In this document: positions 7,567 to 17,653 of the stretch, in pieces
Layout of the letters: each line of letters starts with the position of its first letter
Position numbering within the stretch: position 1 is the first letter of the stretch
Assembly (NCBI RefSeq): GCF_050847355.1
Contig: NZ_CP193755.1
Span: 1,612,001 to 1,676,000, forward strand
DNA: 64,000 nt
Reading direction: 5' to 3'
Origin: Limimaricola sp027213785
GTDB taxonomy: Bacteria; Pseudomonadota; Alphaproteobacteria; Rhodobacterales; Rhodobacteraceae
Notes under the pieces: generated by a model
Told to the model about the DNA's origin: nothing
Seen by the model: only the letters and a program-made list of their open reading frames with translations
Databases searched by the model: none
Translations under genes and position numbers: made by a program

Positions 7567-7636
7567 GCTCATCGCCTCCAGCCAAGCCTTCTGCCTCCGG
7601 CCCATGGAACCATACGCCATCCGACCGGTTCCGAAC

Positions 7637-7653
7637 ATACCCTATGTGGGTAT
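7637..7653. promoter_or_regulatory. CsoR-type operator 1
   Basis: The palindrome ATACCCTATGTGGGTAT lies 71 bp upstream of the csoR start and 82 bp upstream of the copper ATPase start. The TACCC...GGGTA arms match known CsoR boxes. It probably serves autoregulation of the csoR transcript. Confidence 0.75.
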
Positions 7654-7654
7654 C

Positions 7655-7684
7655 TCGACGACATATACCCCACTGGGGTATACT
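7655..7684 (+). promoter_or_regulatory. CsoR operator 2 overlapping copA promoter
   Basis: The near-perfect palindrome TATACCCCACTGGGGTATA (7664-7682) is a canonical CsoR box with C4/G4 tracts. Its right edge forms TATACT (7679-7684), a good -10 element, with a weak -35 TCGACG at 7655-7660 (18-bp spacer). Repressor binding would therefore block the copA promoter directly and copper would relieve it. Confidence 0.8.
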
Positions 7685-7734
7685 GAGGCATCGGGGCGCC
7701 GAGTCGGCGCTTTCGGAGCAAAGGAGGACGCGCC

Positions 7735-10086
<2,352 letters not shown>

Positions 10087-10093
10087 ACCAACC

Positions 10094-10131
10094 GGGGCGC
10101 CGCCGGGCCAGCGGTCCGGCGGCGCCCCTTC
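10094..10131 (+). terminator. Rho-independent terminator after copA
   Basis: A 13-bp perfect inverted repeat (10094-10106 with 10116-10128) around a 9-base loop starts eight bases after the copA stop and is followed by TTCGT. The short T-run makes it weak as a classical terminator, but stem stability is high. Confidence 0.75.
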
Positions 10132-10178
10132 GTATGTAGACGGACCCTCCCCGGTCCGGCAGTAAAAGGAGAGTTTCC

Positions 10179-11075
10179 ATGTCCTACTGGCGCTTTGCCG
10201 CGATGATCGCGACCTCGACGGTGGTGATGTTCGGGCTGATGTACATCAACACCTATGCCTTCGAGCACGTCTTCTTCAGCGAGACCCGGACCTACATGGC
10301 GCTCCTGATGGGTGCGGCGATGGCGGTGATCATGCTCAGCTTCATGCTGTCGATGTATTCGAGCAAGGCGATCAATGTCGCGATCTACGCGGGCGCCGTC
10401 GCGGTGTTCGGCCTGACGCTCTGGCTCATTCGTAGTCAAGAGACGGTGGACGACACCAGCTACATGGCGGCGATGATCCCGCACCATTCGATCGCGATCA
10501 TGACCTCCGAACGGGCGCAGATCGAGGATCCGCGCGTGCGCAAGCTCGCCGACGAGATCATCGCCGCGCAGCGCAAGGAGATCGGCGAGATGCGCCACCT
10601 GATCGCCGATATCGAGGAGAACGGCATCGCTACGGACCCGGCGCTCGGCGAATCCGAAGCGCCCGCCGAGGAAGGCACCGTCGAGGAGGCGCTGGACTCC
10701 GCGCAACTGGCCGGCCTCGACCCGGCGGGATTGACCCCCGAAGAGATCGAGACCGCGCTCGAACGCGACGCGACCTGCGAGTTCCGTCGCACAAACGAAG
10801 GCGAGCCGGTCCTCGCCATGGCAGGCGAGAACGGCGCGATCAAGCTGTCTGGCGTGCTGATCCCGCTGGCCGCCGGTGGCCCGATCGCCGTCGAGACGCT
10901 GGAAGACGGCGCGCGGTTCGCGGCCGAGGGCGTCGATGTCTCCGTCATGCCCGACCCGGGCGCCGACTGGACCGACACCGATGGCAGCCTGCGCCGCGCC
11001 GAGGCCGAGATGACATTCCATCTCGAAGAGGGCCTGCGGGTGGGTTATCGCGGCTTCCTCGACTGCTCGGCTTGA
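10179..11075 (+). CDS. DUF305 membrane protein
   Basis: A 298-residue protein with three N-terminal transmembrane helices (about residues 5-25, 38-60 and 66-86), then a DUF305 segment (MAAMIPHHSIAIMTSERA, about residues 104-150) with the paired histidines typical of this ferritin-like, metal-associated family. After an acidic linker, a C-terminal domain of about 120 residues begins near ATCEFRRTNEGEPVLAM; it resembles a family that I recall as DUF6692, but I am not certain. AAGGAGA precedes the ATG. It lies between the copper ATPase and a cupredoxin, both in the same direction, and is separated from each by a hairpin. The role is probably in periplasmic copper binding or sensing; no enzymatic residues are evident. 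Confidence 0.85.
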   Translation: MSYWRFAAMIATSTVVMFGLMYINTYAFEHVFFSETRTYMALLMGAAMAVIMLSFMLSMYSSKAINVAIYAGAVAVFGLTLWLIRSQETVDDTSYMAAMIPHHSIAIMTSERAQIEDPRVRKLADEIIAAQRKEIGEMRHLIADIEENGIATDPALGESEAPAEEGTVEEALDSAQLAGLDPAGLTPEEIETALERDATCEFRRTNEGEPVLAMAGENGAIKLSGVLIPLAAGGPIAVETLEDGARFAAEGVDVSVMPDPGADWTDTDGSLRRAEAEMTFHLEEGLRVGYRGFLDCSA

Positions 11076-11112
11076 TCCCGGCAGAACTCCGCTTCCCCCA
11101 TTTGCGCTATCA

Positions 11113-11140
11113 CGCCGGACCTGACAGGGTCCGGCGCTTT
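11113..11140 (+). terminator. Hairpin terminator
   Basis: A 9-bp perfect stem (11113-11121 with 11128-11136) with a 6-base loop lies between the DUF305 and cupredoxin genes and is followed by CTTTG. It would end or attenuate the upstream transcript before the cupredoxin gene. Confidence 0.6.
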
Positions 11141-11167
11141 GCCGACATCTGAGCGAAAGGACCGCCA

Positions 11168-11674
11168 ATGAAGAGCCTGATCACCGCACTCGCCCTCGTT
11201 CCCCTCGCCGGTGGCGCCCTCGCCGGGCCGGGCCACGGCTCCGCCCAAGGCATCGGCGAACCGGGTGATCCTTCGGAGATCGACCGGATCGTCGAGATCG
11301 CCATGGACGAGATGAGCTATACCCCCGCCTCGTTAGAGGTCACCGCTGGCGAAACGATCCGCTTCGTCGTGAGCAACGAAGGCCGGCTGTTCCACGAGTT
11401 CAACCTCGGCACCCCCGACAGCTGGGCCGCGCATGAGGACGAGATGCAGGCGATGATGCGCAAGGGCATGATGAGCATGCGCCGCGTCGATCACGAGAAG
11501 ATGCAGGAGATGGGCATGGCGCATGACGACCCCAACAGCGTGCTGCTGGAGCCGGGCGAGAGCGCCGAGATCGTTTGGACCTTTCCCGAGGACGGCCGGG
11601 TCGGCTACGCCTGCAACGTTCCGGGCCATCTCGAAGCCGGCATGAAGGGCGAGGTCGAGCTGGAAGCGAGCTGA
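11168..11674 (+). CDS. CopI-like periplasmic cupredoxin
   Basis: A 168-residue exported copper protein. A Sec signal peptide occupies about residues 1-19 (MKSLITALALVPLAGGALAG). The cupredoxin fold carries the type-1 copper ligands: His in GRLFHEFNLG, then Cys, His and Met in the C-terminal loop YACNVPGHLEAGM. Between the two halves is a Met/His-rich insertion (EMQAMMRKGMMSMRRVDHEK) that could hold additional Cu(I). The plan matches CopI-type cupredoxins used in periplasmic copper tolerance. AAAGGA precedes the ATG. It belongs to the copA-led group and could accept copper exported by CopA or shuttle electrons to the nearby multicopper oxidase and cytochromes. Confidence 0.88.
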   Translation: MKSLITALALVPLAGGALAGPGHGSAQGIGEPGDPSEIDRIVEIAMDEMSYTPASLEVTAGETIRFVVSNEGRLFHEFNLGTPDSWAAHEDEMQAMMRKGMMSMRRVDHEKMQEMGMAHDDPNSVLLEPGESAEIVWTFPEDGRVGYACNVPGHLEAGMKGEVELEAS

Positions 11675-11839
11675 CACAATCCCGGAGCGGTGAGGTGCCC
11701 GCGCGGCCCGACCCGCGCGTCCGAGCGAGCAGGATGGCTTCGACAGCGGCTGAGCGCCCTGCCCCGATTGATGCAGATCAATGCGACACTGGCCCTGCCC
11801 CCTCATGGTTCGTGGTAGAAACGAGCCATGGAGACCAAG

Positions 11840-12148
11840 ATGAACCGCATTGCATTCGGCCTGGCCCTGATCGCGGGCCCGGCCTCCGCCGATACGGAGG
11901 GCTATGGTTACGGGCACATGATGGGCTGGAGCGGCAGCGGCTTCGGCATGGTCTTCGGCCCGGTGCTCTGGCTGATCGTACTTGGCCTCGTGGTCGCCGG
12001 GGTGATCTGGCTGGTCCGGCGGCTCGATGATGGCGCCGGACCGGGCCGGAAATCCGGCGCGCTTGCCGAACTCGACATGCGTTTCGCCAAGGGCGAGATC
12101 GACCCGGAGGAATACGCCTCACGCAAGAAGCTGCTGAGCGACGCCTGA
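11840..12148 (+). CDS. SHOCT-domain small membrane protein
   Basis: A 102-residue protein with a signal-like N-terminus (MNRIAFGLALIAGPASA), a Gly/Tyr/Met-rich stretch (YGYGHMMGWSGSGFGMVFG), one transmembrane helix (VLWLIVLGLVVAGVIWLV) and a C-terminal SHOCT motif (ELDMRFAKGEIDPEEYASRK) facing the cytoplasm. SHOCT domains are short oligomerisation modules; no catalytic role is known. I prefer the ATG at 11840 because GGAG lies six bases upstream; an in-frame ATG at 11828 would add four residues. It closes the plus-strand copper group and is followed by a strong inverted repeat. Confidence 0.8.
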   Translation: MNRIAFGLALIAGPASADTEGYGYGHMMGWSGSGFGMVFGPVLWLIVLGLVVAGVIWLVRRLDDGAGPGRKSGALAELDMRFAKGEIDPEEYASRKKLLSDA

Positions 12149-12178
12149 CCCGCGGCTGCCGGTGCGAGGAGAAGAAAG

Positions 12179-12200
12179 ACGGCCGCCCTTGGGCGGCCGT
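12179..12200. terminator. Bidirectional hairpin terminator
   Basis: A perfect 10-bp inverted repeat with a two-base TT centre lies between the convergent SHOCT and His-rich membrane protein genes. GAAAGA on the left and TTCGATTC on the right give modest U-runs in both directions, so it may end both transcripts. Confidence 0.7.
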
Positions 12201-12262
12201 TCGATTCTCGGGCTTCGGCTTGGAAGGCCTTCAGCTGATGGCAGCGTGTACCTACCGACAGA

Positions 12263-12892
12263 TCAATGGGCAGCGCCGAGGGTGGTTGCCGCTGTGCCAT
12301 GGTCCGGCGCCGAATGATCGTGGTCGTGACCGTCATCATGCGCATCGCCGTGCATCGTCGCCGCCGCGACGCCGTGATGACCGACACCAACCGGCAGGCT
12401 GCTGGCATAGCTGCGCAGGGCGAGGTGAAAGACGGTCGCAAAGACGACGCCCAGCAGGATCATGAAGACCCAGTTCCGGCGGTGCAGGACATAGCCCTGA
12501 CGGATCGCGAAGGCGAGCGAGGATACGAAGATGCCGATCGGCGCGATGTAGCTGGCGAAGATCGGGGTATCGTAGAAATGCTGCGCGGCCCCGGAGACCA
12601 TGCCGATGCCGAGCGCGAGGAGCAGCGACACCGAGACGTATTTCAGGACGCTGTCACCGAGGATGCCTGTCTTGAAGAGCACCTCGTTGAGGTAGGAGCC
12701 GAAGGCGAACAACACCGCGCCGATGGCCATCAGGACAAGCGCATACTGCCGCATATCTGCCTGCGCCGCGTGCACGATGGAGCCCGAGATCAGGCCCATG
12801 CCGAGGAACATCAGCAGGTAGGAGAAATAGGGTTTGAACACGTTCCAGGGCGTGGTGAAGGTCACGTCGCCCGGTTGAGCATTGATCGACAT
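12263..12892 (-). CDS. Six-TM membrane protein with His-rich tail
   Basis: A 209-residue inner-membrane protein of unknown family. It has about five or six hydrophobic helices, starting with YFSYLLMFLGMGLISGSIVH and including QYALVLMAIGAVLFAFGSYL and NWVFMILLGVVFATVFHLAL. The C-terminus is exceptionally rich in histidine and aspartate (HGDAHDDGHDHDHSAPDHG), a likely copper- or zinc-binding tail. I chose the ATG at 12892 (MSINAQPGD) because upstream codons are low-complexity. It is the last gene of the minus-strand copper and cytochrome cluster, 206 bp below the multicopper oxidase. It could be a metal-binding membrane partner or a quinone-interacting subunit; no heme or quinone motif settles this. 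Confidence 0.75.
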   Translation of the reverse strand: MSINAQPGDVTFTTPWNVFKPYFSYLLMFLGMGLISGSIVHAAQADMRQYALVLMAIGAVLFAFGSYLNEVLFKTGILGDSVLKYVSVSLLLALGIGMVSGAAQHFYDTPIFASYIAPIGIFVSSLAFAIRQGYVLHRRNWVFMILLGVVFATVFHLALRSYASSLPVGVGHHGVAAATMHGDAHDDGHDHDHSAPDHGTAATTLGAAH

Positions 12893-13098
12893 CTGGTCGA
12901 AGCTTTCTCTGAGATTGAGGTTTTGGTTCGGTCCCCGCAAGCATGCCGGGACCGGGATCGTTCTGCATGGCGCCGTCCTGCGGGCGGTGGCCGGCCCGTG
13001 CCAGCGCATGCCGGTTGGCACGGCCAAGCCGGCCGACCGCTCGCATCGGACAGCAGAGAGCGCAGCCACCCGGAGGGAATGGCCGCAGCGGGCCCGCT

Positions 13099-14622
13099 TC
13101 AGTTCGCTGCGACGGCGAACTCGGTCATCATCCCGCTCGCGAGATGCGGCATCTGGTGGCAGTGCAGCATCCAGCGTGCCGCCTCGCCGGCATCGAGCGC
13201 CACGGTGACCGCAGCCATCGGAGGCACGTAGACCGTGTCACGCACCGCGCCCGAGAAGCGCTGGCCACCCGCCTCCACGACCTGGAACACGTGCCCGTGC
13301 AAATGCATCGGGTGACCCATGGACGACATGTTGTGGAAGGTCAGTTCGACCCTTTCGCCGGTGACGGCCGGGACCGGCTGGCGCTCGGCCCACGTCTTGC
13401 CGTCGATGGTCCAGACATAGGGCTGCATCTGCCCCCCCAGCATCACCATCTGCCGCCGTTCGGCGGCGCGCTCGGGCAGCGGCTGGGTGGCGCGCAGCGA
13501 TCGCTCCTGCCCGAGATCCAGATCGAAGGCCGGCGCCGCGGTAGGTGCGGTGCCGTGTATCTTCTCGACCTGCGCCCCGGAGCTCGCCAACACGATCCCG
13601 GTGCGTTCGCGCGCGCCCTCGCGCAGCGCGAGGATCGGGAAGGCCCCGCCCGAGGACAGATCGATCTCGATGTCGAGCCGCTGCGCCATCGCCGCGCCGA
13701 AGCGACGCCCGGAGATCGGCTGCACGGCATGGCCGTCCACCGCCACCAGCCGCGCCTCTACCGCGCCGGTCTCGATCCAGAAGCTCGTCGCGGCGGCTGC
13801 GTTGATCACCCGCAGGAGCACCCGACCGCCCGGCTCGACCTGCACAAGCTCGGGGTCCGAGAGCGTGCGGTCGTTCGCCAGATAGGCATCGAAGTCGTAG
13901 TCGTTGAGATCGGCGGTCATCGCCATGCCGCCATGATCCATTCCGGCCATGGCTCCATGGTCCATCCCGGCCATGCCGCCGTGATCCATTCCCGGCATGC
14001 CGCTCATCGCGCCGTGGTCCATGCCGCCCGTCGCGCCCATCCCGGCCATGCCACCATGGTTCATGCCATGCATCGCCATGCCCGAGGTGATCTCCTCCAT
14101 CACCTGCTCGGGCGATTTGAAGGAGAAGTCGTGCAGGAACATCACCACCTCCTGCCGGTCGGCGGCAAGGTCCTCGGCGCGGCGCACGATCAGCGGCGCG
14201 GCGAGAAGCCCGAGCTCCTGAAGCGGCAGGTGGCTGTGCATCCAGTGGGTCCCCGGCAACGGCGCGAAATCGTAGTCGCGGCTCTCGCCCGGGGCCAGCG
14301 GGGGCAGCGGCAGGTTCGGCACGCCGTCCTGGGCATTGGGCGGGATCTGCCCGTGCCAATGGATCAGCGTCTCGACATCGAGTTGGTTCTCGAGCCGCAC
14401 CGCGAAGCGCTGGCCTGGATCGAGCGAGAGACCGGGCCGGTCATCCGGACCGAGCAGCCCCATGACGGTGGCGGCGCGGCCGTCGATGTCGAGCGTGCGC
14501 GTCATCGCTCGCAGAAGCAGCGGCTCCAGAGCTTGTGCGCGCCCGACGACGGGCATGGTGGCATATGCGGCCGCGGCCGCGCTGGTGGCGAGGAAGCCGC
14601 GACGGGAAAGGTGATGGGTCAT
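13099..14622 (-). CDS. Multicopper oxidase, Met/His-rich (CopA/PcoA-like)
   Basis: A 507-residue periplasmic cuprous oxidase. The Tat signal is SRRGFLATSAAAAAYATM. All four copper-site motifs are present: LIHWHG, THWMHSHLP, HPMHLHGHVF and MLHCHQMPHLASGM, the last giving type-1 Cys, His and Met. Residues about 185-240 form a Met/His/Asp-rich insertion with repeated G-M-D-H-G units, like the Cu(I)-binding inserts of PcoA and CueO. I chose the ATG at 14622, ten bases after AAGGA; the frame extends to 14646. It is sixth in a seven-gene minus-strand run with three c-type cytochromes. Oxidation of Cu(I) to Cu(II) is the expected role. Whether electrons go to O2, as usual, or partly to the cytochromes is open. 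Confidence 0.92.
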   Translation of the reverse strand: MTHHLSRRGFLATSAAAAAYATMPVVGRAQALEPLLLRAMTRTLDIDGRAATVMGLLGPDDRPGLSLDPGQRFAVRLENQLDVETLIHWHGQIPPNAQDGVPNLPLPPLAPGESRDYDFAPLPGTHWMHSHLPLQELGLLAAPLIVRRAEDLAADRQEVVMFLHDFSFKSPEQVMEEITSGMAMHGMNHGGMAGMGATGGMDHGAMSGMPGMDHGGMAGMDHGAMAGMDHGGMAMTADLNDYDFDAYLANDRTLSDPELVQVEPGGRVLLRVINAAAATSFWIETGAVEARLVAVDGHAVQPISGRRFGAAMAQRLDIEIDLSSGGAFPILALREGARERTGIVLASSGAQVEKIHGTAPTAAPAFDLDLGQERSLRATQPLPERAAERRQMVMLGGQMQPYVWTIDGKTWAERQPVPAVTGERVELTFHNMSSMGHPMHLHGHVFQVVEAGGQRFSGAVRDTVYVPPMAAVTVALDAGEAARWMLHCHQMPHLASGMMTEFAVAAN

Positions 14623-14696
14623 ATGTCTGAAATCCTTGCGGCGCATGGGCCGCGATGCGGGGGCGCCCGATCAATCGGGGGCGGTGGCGCGGGACT

Positions 14697-15038
14697 TCAG
14701 GCGTTCTGTGGAGGATGCCAGGGTGGCATGGGTGCCTGGCCCACCATCAGGATCGGAGCAAAGCCCGTCTCGACCGCTGTCCGTCGGGTCAGGCTACGAT
14801 AGCCCTCGGGGCGCAGGGGGCGCAATCGTTCGGCAAGGCATAGCAAGGCACACTCGGTCGATCCGGCCTCTTCCGGAGGCGGGTCACCGTGCTCGGGCAT
14901 CGAGAGATGATACGCGCCATGTCCCTGACCCTCGCCAAGGGCGGTCGCGGCGCTTGCCCCGGAAAGCGCGACGGACAGCATCAGCAGCCCTCCGAAGAGG
15001 ACCGTCAGGAGCCGGGGAATCACATGTCGACGTCGCAT
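14697..15038 (-). CDS. Secreted small protein, copper-cluster
   Basis: A 113-residue protein with a long signal peptide (RLLTVLFGGLLMLSVALSGASA, about residues 9-30). The mature part has His/Met positions (GHGAYHLSMPEH), a CALLC cysteine pair and a Pro/Trp-rich end (MPPWHPPQNA). I recognise no domain, though it resembles the short DUF2946-type proteins of copper operons in size and layout. No good ribosome site precedes the ATG at 15038. It lies between the monoheme cytochrome and the multicopper oxidase and may bind copper in the periplasm. Confidence 0.65.
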   Translation of the reverse strand: MRRRHVIPRLLTVLFGGLLMLSVALSGASAATALGEGQGHGAYHLSMPEHGDPPPEEAGSTECALLCLAERLRPLRPEGYRSLTRRTAVETGFAPILMVGQAPMPPWHPPQNA

Positions 15039-15139
15039 CTTGAAAGGAGAAATGGCAGGTTCCGGCCCGGATACAAGTGGCTCGCATCCGGGGCGGAGCC
15101 GCGGCGGCGCTTCGCCGCCAAGGGATCACCTTCCGGCCG

Positions 15140-15598
15140 TCAATCGATGCCGTTCTCGCGCTGCAAGGCCCGCACGTAGGCGACGACGTTCGCCACATCC
15201 GCATCGGTCAGCCCTTCGACCGGAGGCATGTCCCCGAAGTCCCAGTGATGCGACCGCACGCCGTTGCGCACGGCGGCGAGGAAGGCGTAGTCGCCATGGT
15301 GGCTCGGCTCGTAGGTCTTGTGGACCAGCGGCGGCGCCACGCCGTTCTGCCCGGCGGCATTCTCGCCGTGGCAGTCGGCGCAAACCGCCTCGAAGGCGCG
15401 CTTGCCCATCTGCGCCTGCTCGGAGAGCTCCGCCGGCAGCGCCACCCGGACGATCGCCGCGCCCTGCGGGATCTCATCGGTGTCGGGCGGGCTCATGGAA
15501 TGGCCGGCCATGTTGCTCGCGTCCGGACTCGATACGACCCAGAGCAAGCCGCCGGCAAGGAGGACGCCCATGGCGCCGAGAATGATCGTCTTGTTCAT
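15140..15598 (-). CDS. Membrane-anchored monoheme cytochrome c
   Basis: A 152-residue class I cytochrome c. An uncleaved anchor or signal helix (IILGAMGVLLAGGLLWVV) is followed by a short His/Met linker, then the heme site CADCH with the axial His, a YEPSHHGDYAF segment and the distal ligand region WDFGDMPPVEG supplying the axial Met. The C-terminal helix is typical (DVANVVAYVRALQ). Such proteins carry one electron in the periplasm. It is in the same minus-strand cluster as the diheme cytochrome and the multicopper oxidase and could link them to the respiratory chain. Confidence 0.87.
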   Translation of the reverse strand: MNKTIILGAMGVLLAGGLLWVVSSPDASNMAGHSMSPPDTDEIPQGAAIVRVALPAELSEQAQMGKRAFEAVCADCHGENAAGQNGVAPPLVHKTYEPSHHGDYAFLAAVRNGVRSHHWDFGDMPPVEGLTDADVANVVAYVRALQRENGID

Positions 15599-15668
15599 CG
15601 CTTCGTCTTTCGAATGGAGTGGGCCCGGCGCGCTCTGCGGACGCGCCGGCGCGCCAATTTCGGTGCGG

Positions 15669-16598
15669 TCAGCGCAGCTGCGCGACTTCGTCGGTCGCGG
15701 GCGTCACGGGCCGGGGCGTGGGGTCGAGCAGATAGGCCGCAATGGCGCGGCGGTCGCTCTCGTCGAGAAAACCGGTGCCCTGCTCCACCACCTCGGCCAT
15801 CGAGCCCCCGAACACATCGCCCGAAGGAGTGATGCCGGTCTCCAGCGCATAGGCGAGCGCCGAGGCGGTCCAGCCGCCCTCGCGCAGCGCCTCCGCCCGG
15901 ATCGACGGCGCCGCCGATCCGCCCGGCAAGTCGTCATTGCCGCCGAAGGGTGCCGCGTCGAGGCCCCCCATGAGGCCCCGGCCGGTATGGCATGCGCCGC
16001 AATGCGCCGCGCCCTCCACGAGCTCTCGTCCCCGGTTCCATGCCTCGGAGCGACCCAGCACCGGCGCGACATCCGAAGGCCTGAGCGCGGCCGCGCGCCA
16101 GAGCTTCAGCCCGGCCCGGACGCTGAAGGGAAAGCCGATGTCGCTCTCCGCCCGGGTCTCGGCCACCGCCGGCACCGTCGCCAGCGCGGCCCAGAGATCG
16201 GCGATGTCCTGATCCGAGAAGCCCGCATAGAACTCGAAGGGAAAGGCCGGGTAATAGGGCTCGCCCTCGGGCGACACTCCTTCCCGCAGCGCCCGGGCGA
16301 GATCGTCCGGGGTCCAGTTGCCGATGCCGTGCTGGAAATCGGGCGTGATGTTCGGCGGAACGAAGCTGCCGAATGGCGTGTCGAGCGGCGCGCCGCCCGC
16401 CAGCGCCGGACCATCGGCTGCCGTGTCGGTGTGACAGGCCACGCAGCCCGCCGCGCGCGCCAGATAGGCGCCGCGCCGGGCATCCCCATCGAGGGAGATC
16501 CTCGCATCCGCCTCGCCGATCGGCCATGCGCGCAGCCCGGCATAGCCGCCTCCGGCCAGGGCGGCTGCCAGCAGGACGCTTCTGAGCAGACCACGCAT
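15669..16598 (-). CDS. Diheme cytochrome c
   Basis: A 309-residue periplasmic electron carrier. After a signal peptide (SVLLAAALAGGGYAGL), two cytochrome c domains follow, each with a heme site: CVACH near residue 52 and CGACH near residue 200. The first domain contains NITPDFQHGIGNWTPDDL, a segment common in the cytochrome subunits of membrane-bound alcohol and gluconate dehydrogenases and in SorB/SoxD-like diheme proteins. Distal ligands are less clear. The ATG at 16598 is two bases below the stop of the upstream cytochrome gene, so the two are translationally linked. Its partner is unknown; neighbours suggest copper redox chemistry. Confidence 0.87.
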   Translation of the reverse strand: MRGLLRSVLLAAALAGGGYAGLRAWPIGEADARISLDGDARRGAYLARAAGCVACHTDTAADGPALAGGAPLDTPFGSFVPPNITPDFQHGIGNWTPDDLARALREGVSPEGEPYYPAFPFEFYAGFSDQDIADLWAALATVPAVAETRAESDIGFPFSVRAGLKLWRAAALRPSDVAPVLGRSEAWNRGRELVEGAAHCGACHTGRGLMGGLDAAPFGGNDDLPGGSAAPSIRAEALREGGWTASALAYALETGITPSGDVFGGSMAEVVEQGTGFLDESDRRAIAAYLLDPTPRPVTPATDEVAQLR

Positions 16599-16600
16599 GC

Positions 16601-17272
16601 TCAGCTCCCCGCCCGGTAGCGGCCATGACAGGCCGCGCAGGTCTCGCCGATCCGGCGGAAGACGTCGGGCGCGGCGAGTGTCGCGTAGCCGGGCGTGGAG
16701 CTGCCCTCGGCCTTCGCGGCCGTGGCCCCCGGCACCTCCTGTTCCGCGCGTCTGCGCGGTTCGATGCCGAGAAGCTGCGCCACCGTGTATCCGGCGCCCG
16801 GGCCGGCTCGACCCGAAGTCTGGCCCGGCATCGCCATACCCTCGTGCCCCGCCATGGAACCGCCCATCGCCATGCCGGCATGGGGATCGGGCGCGGTCAG
16901 TCCGTTCGGAGCGGCCTTCACGAGACCCTCGGCATGGCGGCGCAACTCCTCGGCCAAGGCGTCGAACGTCTCGGGCTCCTGCCAGATGGCCTCCTTCGCG
17001 TAGGAGACCCCGTCCGTGCTGCCTTCCGGAAAGAGCCGGGTCATCTCCCTCCCGGCATGCGCCGCGATCGCGCGACCGGCCTCGACCACGCGCGCCGCGT
17101 CATAGGGCGCCTCTCCCCGCATCATCGGGGTCACGTCGCGCATGGCGTCGCGCATCGCGACCATCCCCTCCATGCGTTCGCGCACCACGCCCGTCGCGCC
17201 GCTATGCGCGAGCGCGGCCCCTGCCGCGACCAAGGTCGCCAGCGTGGCCATCGCCATCTTCTTTCTTGTCAT
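16601..17272 (-). CDS. Cytochrome c'/c556-like protein with Met-rich insert
   Basis: A 223-residue exported helical cytochrome. A signal peptide (MAMATLATLVAAGAALA) is followed by helices typical of cytochrome c' or c556 (ERMEGMVAMRDAMRDVTPMM and so on), and the heme site CAACHGRYR is at the extreme C-terminus, as in that class. Residues about 125-195 form an insertion with Met/His-rich segments (DPHAGMAMGGSMAGHEGMAM) not usual for the class, similar to the insertion in the nearby multicopper oxidase. AGGG lies close to the ATG at 17272. It lies 33 bp below the first gene of the cluster. The shared Met/His-rich insert is the best hint that this cytochrome handles Cu(I). Confidence 0.85.
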   Translation of the reverse strand: MTRKKMAMATLATLVAAGAALAHSGATGVVRERMEGMVAMRDAMRDVTPMMRGEAPYDAARVVEAGRAIAAHAGREMTRLFPEGSTDGVSYAKEAIWQEPETFDALAEELRRHAEGLVKAAPNGLTAPDPHAGMAMGGSMAGHEGMAMPGQTSGRAGPGAGYTVAQLLGIEPRRRAEQEVPGATAAKAEGSSTPGYATLAAPDVFRRIGETCAACHGRYRAGS

Positions 17273-17305
17273 ACTGCCCTCGTCGACTGAGTCCGATTGT
17301 CCAGA

Positions 17306-17653
17306 TCAGACCTTTCGACGAGGTGGAGGCAGCGCGATGTCGGGGTGTTGCGAAGGCGGTTCCGAGCCCGCGACCCCGAAGGTCATCCGGCCGGCCAGCC
17401 GCAGCGGCGGACTGGCAAGTGCGCCTTCGTCCGCCGGAACTATGATGCACCGCACGCTGGGATGACAGGCCGTGGATTGAGATGCAGGGCCGGAGAGAAC
17501 GGGAACTGCGACGGAGGCGTGCTCCGCGTTTCCGTCTGCCACGTGGGCATGTTCCGGACCGGCAACCTCTCCCAGCCCCACGAGGAGCAGAAGCCAGCAC
17601 AGGGACAACCCGATGATTTGCCTCAGCAGCATACGAGACGATGCCTTCTGCAT
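17306..17653 (-). CDS. Secreted His-containing small protein
   Basis: A 115-residue protein with a signal peptide or anchor (IIGLSLCWLLLLVGLGEVAG). The mature part has a His cluster (PEHAHVADGNAEHASV) and a Cys pair (ACHPSVRCII), followed by a Pro/Arg-rich end. I recognise no family. It is the first gene of the minus-strand cytochrome and copper-oxidase cluster, so the cluster promoter should lie upstream of 17653. A periplasmic metal-binding role is inferred only from the His and Cys residues and the neighbours. Confidence 0.6.
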   Translation of the reverse strand: MQKASSRMLLRQIIGLSLCWLLLLVGLGEVAGPEHAHVADGNAEHASVAVPVLSGPASQSTACHPSVRCIIVPADEGALASPPLRLAGRMTFGVAGSEPPSQHPDIALPPPRRKV

